Shown: positions 8,702 to 15,988 of the stretch, piece by piece | Layout: every line of letters begins with the position of its first letter | How positions within the stretch are numbered: the stretch's first letter is position 1 | Assembly: GCA_030596585.1 (NCBI GenBank) | Contig: JAUVJM010000001.1 | Span: 1-31,867 of the forward strand | DNA from: a bacterium | GTDB taxonomy: Bacteria > NPL-UPA2 > JAUVJM01 | Length of the DNA stretch: 31,867 nt | Direction of reading: 5' to 3' | Program-made: the position numbers and the translations under genes | The notes under the pieces: model-generated | What the model was told of the DNA's origin: nothing | Database searches by the model: none | What the model saw: only the letters and a program-made list of their open reading frames with translations

Positions 8702-11102
8702 GATAGATCCACCCTGAGGGTTCCCCTTTTCGCTCGATTTTTGCCATCAGTGATTCTAACCCGTTGGGGAGGGGAGTGATAGTCATTGTTTTGAAGGTAA
8801 TGTCATCATCATTGGATTCGAGTTTTATCGTGATTCTGTTAGCGACCGGTAACAGGTTTAACTCAATCTGGTGAGAAAGTTCCCCTTTCACGTCCACGCG
8901 TATGGGGGAATTGTATAGTTCCCTGCTTTGCCGGAGGCTATATATGCTTGCTGTTCCCGTGGACAGAGGCTTACCTGTTCCGGTAATCTGAAAACGGTAT
9001 CTTCCTTTTGCGAGGTCGAGGTATGTGGGGAGCCTTCCCTTCATTTCTATCGACCAGGAGAGTTTGTTCCGGGCTTTGTCTGTGCCTTTGGCGGGCAGGG
9101 GTGACTTGCAAATAAGATATCTGTAGCGTCCGTTTTGCAGCGGAGGATAACCGATGCCGCTTCTGTTTCGTTCTCCGACACAATTTGAAGTGGTATTCCA
9201 TGGAATGGGAGAGAACGTGTCAAAATGGGTTTTCATCCATCCTAAGCTGAGAAATGTCCAGAGTAGAGTTATGTACATTCCCGTTAGAAGGGGTTTGGGA
9301 CTGCTTGAGTTTTTTTGCCTGGCCAGCAAGATGACCCAGAACAGTGCAAGTAACGCAAAACTGAGACTTACCGCTCCAACATGTGTCCATGGGAAATTGT
9401 TGAAGCCTCGCCCAAATGCTGGGAGATGGAACCAGATAGTGCGAAACCGGTGGTCTGACAGCGGCAGATAATTGATGGGAAGTCTTAGCCCGCCCTGGTT
9501 TAGGATGAAATAGGACATGTAACCCAGTGAGATGAAGCTCAAGAAGGCTGCGAGCCAGTAGAAAGCATGGTTTTTCTTTCTGAGAAGGAAATATCCCAGT
9601 GGCACGCATGTAAGCGGAATAATTTCGACCAGTCTTCTTCCGGGATGACAGCTTCCTCCTGTCCAGTATCTTCCTGCTGTGCCGATGATGAACCCGCCCA
9701 GATATAGACCTAACAGAAGGAAACCGGAGAGGTTTCTTTTTCTGAAGGCATAAATGAAAATCAATACGAAGCAGAGGAGGTGTACAGGCGCCGCAAATAC
9801 CATCCCGCGATAGTGATCGAACCACGTAGCGAGCATGCCCGGCCAGAAAGTGAAACCTGACGACTGCTGCCCGAACAAAGCTTTCCCAAACCACCGGTAG
9901 TGGAACAGGAAGAATACGCTGATGTTCAATGCCTGAAGGATAACTGTGGTTAGAATTCCGGGATTTCGCGGCTTTCTTATCCAGTGATAGAGCAGAAAAA
10001 TGCCTAAGATTCCATAGCAGATGATGAAGGAGTCGTGCAGCCACAGAAGCCATGTTAGGAGGAGGTTCATAATCACGGTTTGACGGATATCTCGCTGGTG
10101 CAGATTTGGCATTCTCCGCCATGCATAAAGCATACACAACCCGCCTGGCATGAACGGCCATGCGCGGAACGAATAGAACCACAGCGGCGAGCTAAAACTG
10201 AGGATTATCCATGCCCAGAAACTTATGGCGGTGCTCCCTGTTTCTTCAAATGCCGCAAGATACATCTGTGAAGCCAAGAATGCCCCGATGATGCACATTA
10301 TCACGAGTGTTTCCCTGTAATCGTTGACTCCGTTACACAGCGGTGCAAAAACCACTGACAATCCCACCGGATGCCAGGAGTAAGCGTGTCCGCCGCGAGA
10401 ATATCTTGAAATGTGAAAACGACCTGCCTGCCTTTTTCTGTAATGTCTGATGTTGTTGGTTAGATCCACATCGTGGTCTTGATGTATACTCCTGGCAATT
10501 GTGAAATAGTGTCCCTCGTCCCCGCCGGTGTACCGGCCCCTCTCGCATACGTATAGTCCGCTTGTGAGGAGGATGAAGAAGGTAATTACCCAGACCGTGT
10601 ACGGCGCCAGGCGTGGTTCAAGAATCCCGCTGGAGGTTACCGTCTGTTGAGAGGATGTTCCTTTCCCCGGATGGCCTGGATTTTCCAATCTTTGCCCTGC
10701 GAGGCGGGGAAGACGGAATATGAGCACGAGAAAAGCGGCAATGGAAGCTGCCGGAAGAAGGACAAGCGCGAGCGGAATAAATTCAGGGAATTTGCCTGAT
10801 ATGGGCGAGAGGATCAGGGGCGTAAGGGCTAAATGCCAGAAGCTGGCGAAAGGAACCAATGATTTTTTCTTTCTTTGCAGGAGGATGCAGGAGGAAAATG
10901 CAGCTATGAGGAATGCCGCGAATATAGCGATGGAAGAGAGGCTAAGCGGGGACCGAATATGCCACAGGAGGAGAGGCCCGATGGAATTTTCCAGAAAGAT
11001 CACGCGAAGCGTCAAGCTGGCCGTATAGAAATATGCCCATAACGCTGCGGCAGTTGGCAGCGTTACGGCAAATGCGATGGAGTAAGATTTTCTTCCGGTC
11101 AT
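8694..11102 (-). CDS. GT-C-like membrane glycosyltransferase, first gene of the operon
   Basis: An 802-residue polytopic membrane protein with a short N-terminal set of four helices (10-130), a linker, and a catalytic-type region starting near 170. GDEGHYF at 194-200, SIHQDHDVDLTNN at 205-217 and HPVGLSVVFAP match the GT-C first-loop acidic motif and its downstream HPxG segment. The last ~150 residues are soluble and beta-rich and end in PSGWIYLD. GT-C proteins move sugar from polyprenyl phosphate to lipid, glycan or protein outside the cytoplasmic membrane, consistent with the DPM1-like gene downstream. Start is ATG 11102; no strong ribosome site is visible. A palindromic repeat (11146-11240) sits just upstream, so the promoter is unclear. 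Acceptor unknown. Confidence 0.68.
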   Translation of the reverse strand: MTGRKSYSIAFAVTLPTAAALWAYFYTASLTLRVIFLENSIGPLLLWHIRSPLSLSSIAIFAAFLIAAFSSCILLQRKKKSLVPFASFWHLALTPLILSPISGKFPEFIPLALVLLPAASIAAFLVLIFRLPRLAGQRLENPGHPGKGTSSQQTVTSSGILEPRLAPYTVWVITFFILLTSGLYVCERGRYTGGDEGHYFTIARSIHQDHDVDLTNNIRHYRKRQAGRFHISRYSRGGHAYSWHPVGLSVVFAPLCNGVNDYRETLVIMCIIGAFLASQMYLAAFEETGSTAISFWAWIILSFSSPLWFYSFRAWPFMPGGLCMLYAWRRMPNLHQRDIRQTVIMNLLLTWLLWLHDSFIICYGILGIFLLYHWIRKPRNPGILTTVILQALNISVFFLFHYRWFGKALFGQQSSGFTFWPGMLATWFDHYRGMVFAAPVHLLCFVLIFIYAFRKRNLSGFLLLGLYLGGFIIGTAGRYWTGGSCHPGRRLVEIIPLTCVPLGYFLLRKKNHAFYWLAAFLSFISLGYMSYFILNQGGLRLPINYLPLSDHRFRTIWFHLPAFGRGFNNFPWTHVGAVSLSFALLALFWVILLARQKNSSSPKPLLTGMYITLLWTFLSLGWMKTHFDTFSPIPWNTTSNCVGERNRSGIGYPPLQNGRYRYLICKSPLPAKGTDKARNKLSWSIEMKGRLPTYLDLAKGRYRFQITGTGKPLSTGTASIYSLRQSRELYNSPIRVDVKGELSHQIELNLLPVANRITIKLESNDDDITFKTMTITPLPNGLESLMAKIERKGEPSGWIYLD

Positions 11103-11145
11103 AAGGGAACCATTAAGCTACCATAAGTAGCAGTTGCCTATTGTT

Positions 11146-11240
11146 TGTCATTCCCGCCCTGCATCAAGTACGGGGTAAACTGCAGCGGGAATCCAGAAGA
11201 GTTCTTTCTGTGGATTGCCCGATCAAGTCGGGCAATGACA
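11146..11240. repeat. Palindromic dispersed repeat, TGTCATTCCCG type
   Basis: The outer arms TGTCATTCCCG (11146-11156) and CGGGCAATGACA (11229-11240) are near-perfect inverted copies. Inside lie CGGGAATCCA and TGGATTGCCCG, plus ATCAAGTCGGG-like segments on both sides. The whole can fold into a long imperfect hairpin. Sequences of this look (TCATTCCCG...CGGGAATCCAG) are widespread non-coding repeats in bacterial genomes. It occupies most of the gap between the glycosylation operon and the outer-membrane gene. Only one copy is present in the window, so repeat status rests on its form. Confidence 0.55.
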
Positions 11241-11274
11241 ACATGGTGTTTTCAAGAACTTATGTTACACCACA

Positions 11275-12000
11275 TTAGAAATGGTACCCAAAGCCGAGTG
11301 TATAAGCAGTCTCATCAATGAATCTGACTTCGAAATAGCCTGAGAATCCCGGGCTGATGTCGGTGATTATTCCGGCAAATAACCCAAAGTCTTTTTCCGA
11401 CTTGAAAGTTTCTTTCTCAGTTTTCCCCGAAGCCCAGGTGCGTTCCTGATTGCATTTCACATGGGAATACTTGGGCCCCCCGTAAACGGTAAACTGGCGC
11501 AGCTTCCTGGAGATTTTGAGGGAAGCCTGCTGTTCAGTCCAGTCTATTTCTACCTCATGCGGTGTTTGATGCTCTCGCATTTCCGACGCACCGGTCAGCT
11601 TTCCGCTGCCCGGTTCAAAGGCAAAATGCTGGCAGGTTATTTCTACCGTATTCAAACGTGAGTTAATGATCCTGTAGTTCATGCCGGCGCCGTATGCAAG
11701 GCGCTCGCTGAAAAAATGGGTTTCTCCTTCAAAACGGTGAAGTTCTAAGTTAGCCATGCCGGCCTTTCCGAAGAGGGTTATCCTGTCTCCTATTGCGTAC
11801 CCCGCTGTAATCAGGTATTGTTCCGAACGGATTCTTGCGGTCTCGATACCTTTTGCGTCTCTATTTCTTAGCCAGGTGAATTCATCACTCAGGGTAAATC
11901 TGCTGTCGCTTATATCATCACCTACCGTTGCCGCATTTACAACCGTACTGCCGGGCAAACAGGCACAAAGGCATAGAAGCACAAAGACACAGAGTTTCAT
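11275..12000 (-). CDS. Outer-membrane beta-barrel protein, paralogue A
   Basis: A 241-residue protein with a Sec signal peptide (positively charged start, hydrophobic LCVFVLLCLCACLPG, cleavage near NAA-TVG at 23-24). The mature part has alternating hydrophobic/polar strands (YLITAGYAIGDRITLFGKAG, FTVYGGPKYS, GYFEVRFIDETAYTLGFGYHF). The terminal Phe is the usual BAM recognition residue. It aligns with the next upstream protein, sharing SRKLRQFTVYGG versus AKKIRRFSLYGA and RFIDETAYTLG versus RFVDEDAYTLG. ATG 12000 has AAAGGA five bases upstream, and only 12 bases separate it from the paralogue, so both are one transcript. Pore, adhesin or structural role cannot be told. Confidence 0.7.
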   Translation of the reverse strand: MKLCVFVLLCLCACLPGSTVVNAATVGDDISDSRFTLSDEFTWLRNRDAKGIETARIRSEQYLITAGYAIGDRITLFGKAGMANLELHRFEGETHFFSERLAYGAGMNYRIINSRLNTVEITCQHFAFEPGSGKLTGASEMREHQTPHEVEIDWTEQQASLKISRKLRQFTVYGGPKYSHVKCNQERTWASGKTEKETFKSEKDFGLFAGIITDISPGFSGYFEVRFIDETAYTLGFGYHF

Positions 12001-12012
12001 ATTTGTCCTTTA

Positions 12013-12762
12013 CTAAAACGCAAGGTATATTCCAAGAGTGTAGGCATCTTCGTCAACAAAACGTTTTTCCAGACACAGGGAAAGTTCCTCAGTAAACTTT
12101 ATTTCTCCTCCGACAGCTATTCCAAAGTTGTTTCTTTCTTTGAACCCGCCTATTCTTACTATCGGAGGACCTGCATGGGTATATGGAATGGTAGATTCCG
12201 AATATCTAATGGCGCCGTAGAGGGAAAATCTCCTGATCTTCTTAGCCATATCCAGAGATAAATGCCACTCCTCTGATTTGGATGAGAATGGGTCTTTTCT
12301 ATCATACCGGATGGCGTTGTCGTTGCAGAAATGTATATATTGAACTCCTGCCCCGCCTGCCAGGTTTCTTTGCGGGTCATCAAAGAGTTTAACTCTTATT
12401 CCCAATCCCCATGTATTTCCCTTGTCAAATTTCATACCGGGGTCGCCGGAAGCGTTCTCAGCCTCAAGATCTAAGCCAGCTTCTCCGAACAAGAAGTCTA
12501 ATGCTATATTTTCCTTAACACCATAGGAAATTTTTCCCAGGGTACGCTCAGAGGAATCCACTATCCACAACGCCCCGGGCCCGCCGTCATATTCAATAAT
12601 ATCCCGGTTCTCTACCTTGGTATATTCATAGCCAGCAGTTAAGTTTCCTTTCTCCGGAAAGTTTGCTATGTTGCCGGCTGTGGCCGCAAAAGTGTTTGTG
12701 GGGACAAGAAATAGCAGAGATAACAGAATATTGCTTGTCCTGACACTGCTGATTCCCTTCAC
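12013..12762 (-). CDS. Outer-membrane beta-barrel protein, paralogue B
   Basis: A 249-residue protein using GTG 12762, preceded by GAGG at eight bases. An open frame extends back to 12876, but that extension reads through the repeat at 12849-12976 and through the promoter at 12799-12828, so it is not the real start. From the GTG the protein begins with a signal peptide (VRTSNILLSLLFLVPTNTFA-A). It continues as a barrel of amphipathic strands ending YTLGIYLAF, with terminal Phe. Its C-terminal third matches the neighbour at 11275-12000, so the two arose by duplication. Function beyond outer-membrane location is unknown. Confidence 0.7.
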   Translation of the reverse strand: MKGISSVRTSNILLSLLFLVPTNTFAATAGNIANFPEKGNLTAGYEYTKVENRDIIEYDGGPGALWIVDSSERTLGKISYGVKENIALDFLFGEAGLDLEAENASGDPGMKFDKGNTWGLGIRVKLFDDPQRNLAGGAGVQYIHFCNDNAIRYDRKDPFSSKSEEWHLSLDMAKKIRRFSLYGAIRYSESTIPYTHAGPPIVRIGGFKERNNFGIAVGGEIKFTEELSLCLEKRFVDEDAYTLGIYLAF

Positions 12763-12798
12763 TTTTTCAATCCTCGATATGCTGTTTTCCAAAATGTA

Positions 12799-12828
12799 AT
12801 TATCGGTGTGAATGAGGGCAGAAGTCAA
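12799..12828 (-). promoter_or_regulatory. Candidate promoter for the outer-membrane gene pair
   Basis: Reading the minus strand, TTGACT (12828-12823), an 18-base spacer and GATAAT (12804-12799) give a good sigma70-like match. Transcription would begin near 12792, about 30 bases ahead of GTG 12762. This supports the GTG over the longer reading. Confidence 0.45.
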
Positions 12829-12848
12829 GCAAAAACGTCTTTGGCAAG

Positions 12849-12976
12849 GTAATCCCTCAGTTACAGGCGGGGACACATTGCATCTGCTATTGCGATCCCC
12901 CCCTACCCCCCTTATTAAGAGGGGATCAAAGGGGGGGGGATTAAGAGTATTCCCCCACCCGAGACTGAGGCATTAC
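12849..12976. repeat. MITE-like inverted repeat element, copy A
   Basis: The ends are inverted copies of each other: GTAATCCCTCAGT at 12849-12861 and GACTGAGGCATTAC at 12963-12976. Inside is a 26-base core at 12875-12900, identical (inverted) to 15513-15538, followed by C-runs, TTATTAAG and G-runs. A G-rich tract interrupts the right half. No coding capacity. It lies between the divergent promoters of the outer-membrane pair and the methyltransferase. Size and form fit a non-autonomous mobile element; no target duplication could be confirmed. Confidence 0.65.
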
Positions 12977-13005
12977 TTGGCAAGTCTATCCGATGGTCAA
13001 AAACT

Positions 13006-13035
13006 TTGACATGAATGAGTCCGGAGAGGTATAAT
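13006..13035 (+). promoter_or_regulatory. Full-consensus promoter giving a near-leaderless transcript
   Basis: TTGACA at 13006-13011 and TATAAT at 13030-13035 are both perfect, with an 18-base spacer. Transcription should start at about 13041-13043. The methyltransferase ATG is at 13044, so no room is left for a ribosome site. The only GAGAGG is inside the promoter spacer. Confidence 0.65.
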
Positions 13036-13043
13036 CATCAGAA

Positions 13044-13823
13044 ATGAGTCGAAACTGGCAGGTTGAACTTTCCTCGAAATCACTCAAGAAGACCCGGAAA
13101 TATGGGATACTGGGTCGGATTATGCCGCGCTCCGATAATCTCACGTGCATGGAGGTAGGAGCGGAGACTGGTGTTATAACAGATTATCTTCGCCGGGAAA
13201 AAGGCGGGAGATGGCTTGCCGGAGTGCTTGCTAAGAAGTGGTTCGGAGTCTCGCAGGAACTTCTGGAAGAGGATGTTTGTGAAATCAATCCCTCAAGGAT
13301 TGATTTTCCGGATTCAACCTTTGACATTGTGCTTGCCTCAAGACCGGAGCATATCCTCGACGATATCAAGTTTTTCGCGGAAGTGAACAGAATTCTTAAA
13401 CCTTCAGGCAGGATATTCATCCTGAGTCCACACAATGAGCCGGAATTGTTTCTTAACAGGCTCAAAGAGAAAATCGGGCTTACGCTGGAACAGTATGACC
13501 ATTATAGGCCCGGGTACGGGACTTCCGAGGTGGAGGACAAGCTGAAGAATGCCGGTTTCGTGGTAGAAAGAAGCGGAAGCTACTGCAAATTCTTCACTGA
13601 GCTGATAGAGCTTCTTCTGAATGCAGGCTATTCCTTCATGGGCAGAAAGAAAAAGAAAAGCATTTCGTATCGTCCTGAAACCAAAGAGGAAATTGGCAAA
13701 AACAAACTCGGATATATGGTCTATAGCTGGATATACCCGTTTCTGCGTGTTATTTCGCTTCTTGATTGCCTCCTGCCGTTCACAAAAGGATACGTTCTTT
13801 ATATGCAGGCCAAGAAAAAGTGA
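13044..13823 (+). CDS. Class I SAM-dependent methyltransferase
   Basis: A 259-residue Rossmann methyltransferase of the Methyltransf_11 type. Motif I is MEVGAETG at 36-43. The acidic region after strand 4 is DFPDSTFDIVLASRPEHI (87-104), and the motif III region is EVNRILKPSGRIFILSPHN (113-131). The C-terminal part contains hydrophobic stretches (MVYSWIYPFLRVISLLDCLLPF), suggesting membrane association and a lipid or lipid-linked substrate. It begins next to a consensus promoter without a Shine-Dalgarno site and ends in a GTGA overlap with the radical SAM gene, so the two are coupled. Substrate unknown. Sugar or lipid methylation is plausible because the surrounding genes make cell-surface glycans, but this is inference. 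Confidence 0.8.
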   Translation: MSRNWQVELSSKSLKKTRKYGILGRIMPRSDNLTCMEVGAETGVITDYLRREKGGRWLAGVLAKKWFGVSQELLEEDVCEINPSRIDFPDSTFDIVLASRPEHILDDIKFFAEVNRILKPSGRIFILSPHNEPELFLNRLKEKIGLTLEQYDHYRPGYGTSEVEDKLKNAGFVVERSGSYCKFFTELIELLLNAGYSFMGRKKKKSISYRPETKEEIGKNKLGYMVYSWIYPFLRVISLLDCLLPFTKGYVLYMQAKKK

Positions 13824-15217
13824 AAGTCCTCTTCATTTATACTGACATTAATATGAAGGGCGGCGCCAGAAGTTTCAATTATGGCACTGCGATACTCTCT
13901 GCTGTCCTGAAGAAACATGGACACGAAACGGATCTGCATTATGTGTATCCCTCCTATGAGACGAAGCAAGTCCGCAGCGAGATTTCAGGTTTTGGCCCTC
14001 GCATCATTGCTTTCTATTCCACTACGGCGCAGTTCAGGTATCTGAAAAAGATGCTTGAGGATATTCCTCTGGATGAAGACGTGTTTACGATTTGCGGAGG
14101 ACCGCACGTAACAGTGGAGCCGGAGTCTTCCCTTCGCGAAATTCCACGCCTGAATGCCATATGCCGCGGAGAGGGGGAGGATGCTTTGTTAGAGCTGGTT
14201 GAGGCTCTCGAAAGAAATGAGGACGTTACAAAGATACCGAATATTTACGTGAGAAAAAATGGCGAGATTCACAGGAATTCCCCGAGACCTTTTATACGGA
14301 ATCTTGATGATTTACCTTTTCCTGACAGGGAGCTTTTCGAGTACCAGAAAATTATTGATTCTGATTTTGGAACTGCGTTGTTTATGTTTACCCGCGGGTG
14401 CCCGTTCAACTGCTCTTACTGTGCCAATCATGCGTTGAGTAAGGTTCAGAGCGGCAGATACGTGCGGTTCCGGAGCGTTGAGAGCTGCATCCATGAGATA
14501 AAAGAGGTTCTGAGCAAATACAGTGCAAAGGCCATTTACGTCAACGATGATTTGTTCACACTGAAAAAAGATTTCGTTTCTGAATTCTGCAAGCGGTATA
14601 AAAAGGAGATATGCCTGCCTTTTGACATCAATACGAGAGTCGGGTTCATTGACGAAGAGATCTGTGCATACCTGAAGGAGGCAGACTGCCGGAGAGTGAA
14701 TATAGGAATTGAGTCAGGCAGTTCCTATATCCGGAATGAGGTACTCAAAAGGAAAATGTCAAACGAGCAGATAATTTCTGCCTTCCGCATTGTGCGTGAG
14801 GCGGGCTTGAAGACAAAATCTTTCAACATGATAGGTTTGCCCGGAGAGACTCCTGAGCTTTTTCGGGAGACAATAGCCCTGAATGCAAAGATTCTTCCTG
14901 ACAGCGTCATATTGAACGTTTTCGACCCCTATCCCGGAACGGAATTGGGCGAGGTATGTAAAAGGGATAATCTGATTGACGCTGAAAGAGCAGAGAAAGA
15001 TATTATTCCGAAGACCGATACCGTGTTGAACCTGCCTGATTTTTCCAGAAGAGAAATACGCCGCTTCTATAAGACATTTGCTTATGAGGTTTACAAGAAG
15101 CAGTCCCTCACAAAAGCGATATTCTACAGAGTGTATTATTCGCAGTTGGGAGAACTGCTGCTCCGTGTTCTCTCCCCGTTCAAAGATATCCTCCGCCGCA
15201 TTACCATGGGAATATGA
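13820..15217 (+). CDS. B12-binding domain radical SAM protein
   Basis: A 465-residue protein starting with GTG 13820 in a GTGA overlap with the methyltransferase; an upstream TTG at 13766 in the same frame would lie deep inside that gene. Residues 1-130 form a Rossmann-like cobalamin-binding domain (VKVLFIYTDINMKGG, RIIAFYSTTAQFRYL, VFTICGGPHVTVEP, CRGEGEDALLELVEAL). It lacks the DxHxxG base-off motif, as many of this class do. The radical SAM core follows with TRGCPFNCSYC, whose three cysteines (C194, C198, C201) bind the 4Fe-4S cluster, then VNDDLFTLKKDF and NIGIESGS. Class B enzymes of this type methylate unactivated carbon or phosphorus, or remodel lipids and natural products. Product unknown. 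Confidence 0.85.
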   Translation: MKVLFIYTDINMKGGARSFNYGTAILSAVLKKHGHETDLHYVYPSYETKQVRSEISGFGPRIIAFYSTTAQFRYLKKMLEDIPLDEDVFTICGGPHVTVEPESSLREIPRLNAICRGEGEDALLELVEALERNEDVTKIPNIYVRKNGEIHRNSPRPFIRNLDDLPFPDRELFEYQKIIDSDFGTALFMFTRGCPFNCSYCANHALSKVQSGRYVRFRSVESCIHEIKEVLSKYSAKAIYVNDDLFTLKKDFVSEFCKRYKKEICLPFDINTRVGFIDEEICAYLKEADCRRVNIGIESGSSYIRNEVLKRKMSNEQIISAFRIVREAGLKTKSFNMIGLPGETPELFRETIALNAKILPDSVILNVFDPYPGTELGEVCKRDNLIDAERAEKDIIPKTDTVLNLPDFSRREIRRFYKTFAYEVYKKQSLTKAIFYRVYYSQLGELLLRVLSPFKDILRRITMGI

Positions 15218-15470
15218 TGAAAGATAAGAATTCCAATCTTTCACCTATTTCCCCCTGTTTTTGAAAAATCTTGCCGTTCTTTAGAACAAAAGTCTGTTAA
15301 CTCATTTTTAACTTTTAAAAAATTTTTCTCATTCAGGAAAGAAAGGAATAATACAAAGATATAATAAAAACAGGATCAGAGATATATTGATCTAAGAAGG
15401 AATTAAATAAAGAATAATATGTCCTTAAAGAATTAAAAACCGGGAAATAAGATACAGAGGTTTACATATA

Positions 15471-15564
15471 GGGTGGAGGAATATTCTTAATCCCCCCTTA
15501 ATAAGGGGGGTAGGGGATCGCAATAGCAGATGCAATGTACCCCCACCCAAGACTGAGGCATTAC
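15471..15564. repeat. MITE-like inverted repeat element, copy B (opposite orientation to A)
   Basis: The reverse complement of 15471-15564 aligns with 12849-12960, including an identical 26-base core (15513-15538). It shares the end GACTGAGGCATTAC (15551-15564) and the central CCCCCCTTATTAAGGGGGG palindrome-like segment. The left end carries GGGTGGAGGAATATTC but no recognisable second GTAATGCCTCAGT arm, so this copy looks like a shorter or one-ended version. Copies A and B flank the methyltransferase/radical SAM pair in inverted orientation. Confidence 0.7.
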
Positions 15565-15576
15565 GCAGTTTTTTGA

Positions 15577-15605
15577 TTGATTTGGGAGAATGAAAATGGT
15601 CTAAT
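15577..15605 (+). promoter_or_regulatory. Candidate promoter for the zinc-ribbon gene
   Basis: TTGATT at 15577-15582, a 17-base spacer and TCTAAT at 15600-15605 resemble a sigma70 promoter. It starts 12 bases after repeat copy B and about 50 bases before ATG 15657. Confidence 0.4.
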
Positions 15606-15656
15606 GTGGGGTAAGGGGTTGTAACAGAATAAGATTGACTTTTGCCAGAGGTGATT

Positions 15657-15947
15657 ATGGCTGTTTCTGAATGTCCGAAATGCGGGCGGATAATGCACTG
15701 GGGGGCGAGAATCTGTCCGGGCTGCGGCTCGGAGTCTCCGGTTTCTCGATCGGAGGTGTGGCAAAGGAGATCTGTCAGGCGGGATGCTAAAACAGGTCCC
15801 GGCGGCGGGGATGGACCGTCTCTTCTCAGCGATTGGTGGTGGATTGTCATTTTACTGTTGATTGGAGCAGCTGCGGCCGTTGTGAGTGTGCTCAACTGGC
15901 TCGGTGTGGGGAAGGTTTTCCCCATCAATCCCGGGTCATGGAAGTAG
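15657..15947 (+). CDS. Small zinc-ribbon membrane protein
   Basis: A 96-residue protein starting at ATG 15657 after AGAGGTG; the frame is open upstream, but only this start has a ribosome site. CPKCGRIMHWGARICPGCG near the N-terminus places two CxxC pairs in a zinc-ribbon. A basic linker and one membrane helix (WWWIVILLLIGAAAAVVSVL) follow, leaving a short outer tail. Proteins of this build are common, with no fixed function. It lies 41 bases ahead of the lipoprotein gene in the same direction. Confidence 0.65.
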   Translation: MAVSECPKCGRIMHWGARICPGCGSESPVSRSEVWQRRSVRRDAKTGPGGGDGPSLLSDWWWIVILLLIGAAAAVVSVLNWLGVGKVFPINPGSWK

Positions 15948-15988
15948 GATGTGTTTTTAGTGAAGACATAACAGGGAAAGGAGAAAGC

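Larger units (their letters stand above)
15218..15656. other. AT-rich intergenic region with weak hairpin and repeat copy B
   Basis: No coding frame is credible here. At 15219-15242 a 7-base stem (GAAAGAT and ATCTTTC) follows the radical SAM stop by one base, and a T-run appears about 12 bases later, so it is at best a weak terminator. 15260-15470 is very AT-rich, with A/T tracts and a short GATCA...TGATC inverted repeat (15374-15392). Repeat copy B fills 15471-15564, and a candidate promoter for the next gene occupies 15577-15605. Confidence 0.5.

Noticed and set aside
9220..10182. 320-residue minus-strand open frame within the 802-residue GT-C gene
   Set aside because: Shifted frame of a clearly conserved membrane protein; the peptide is Arg/His/Ser-rich and lacks helices.
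12763..12876. N-terminal extension of outer-membrane protein B
   Set aside because: Passes through the promoter and the MITE-like repeat, and the signal peptide begins at the GTG at 12762.
13766..13819. Upstream TTG start for the radical SAM protein
   Set aside because: It would lie 58 bases inside the methyltransferase gene; GTG 13820 gives the usual 4-base overlap and starts directly at the first strand of the B12-binding fold.
12849..15564. Repeats A and B as CRISPR or IS ends
   Set aside because: Only two copies, no spacers, and no transposase between them.
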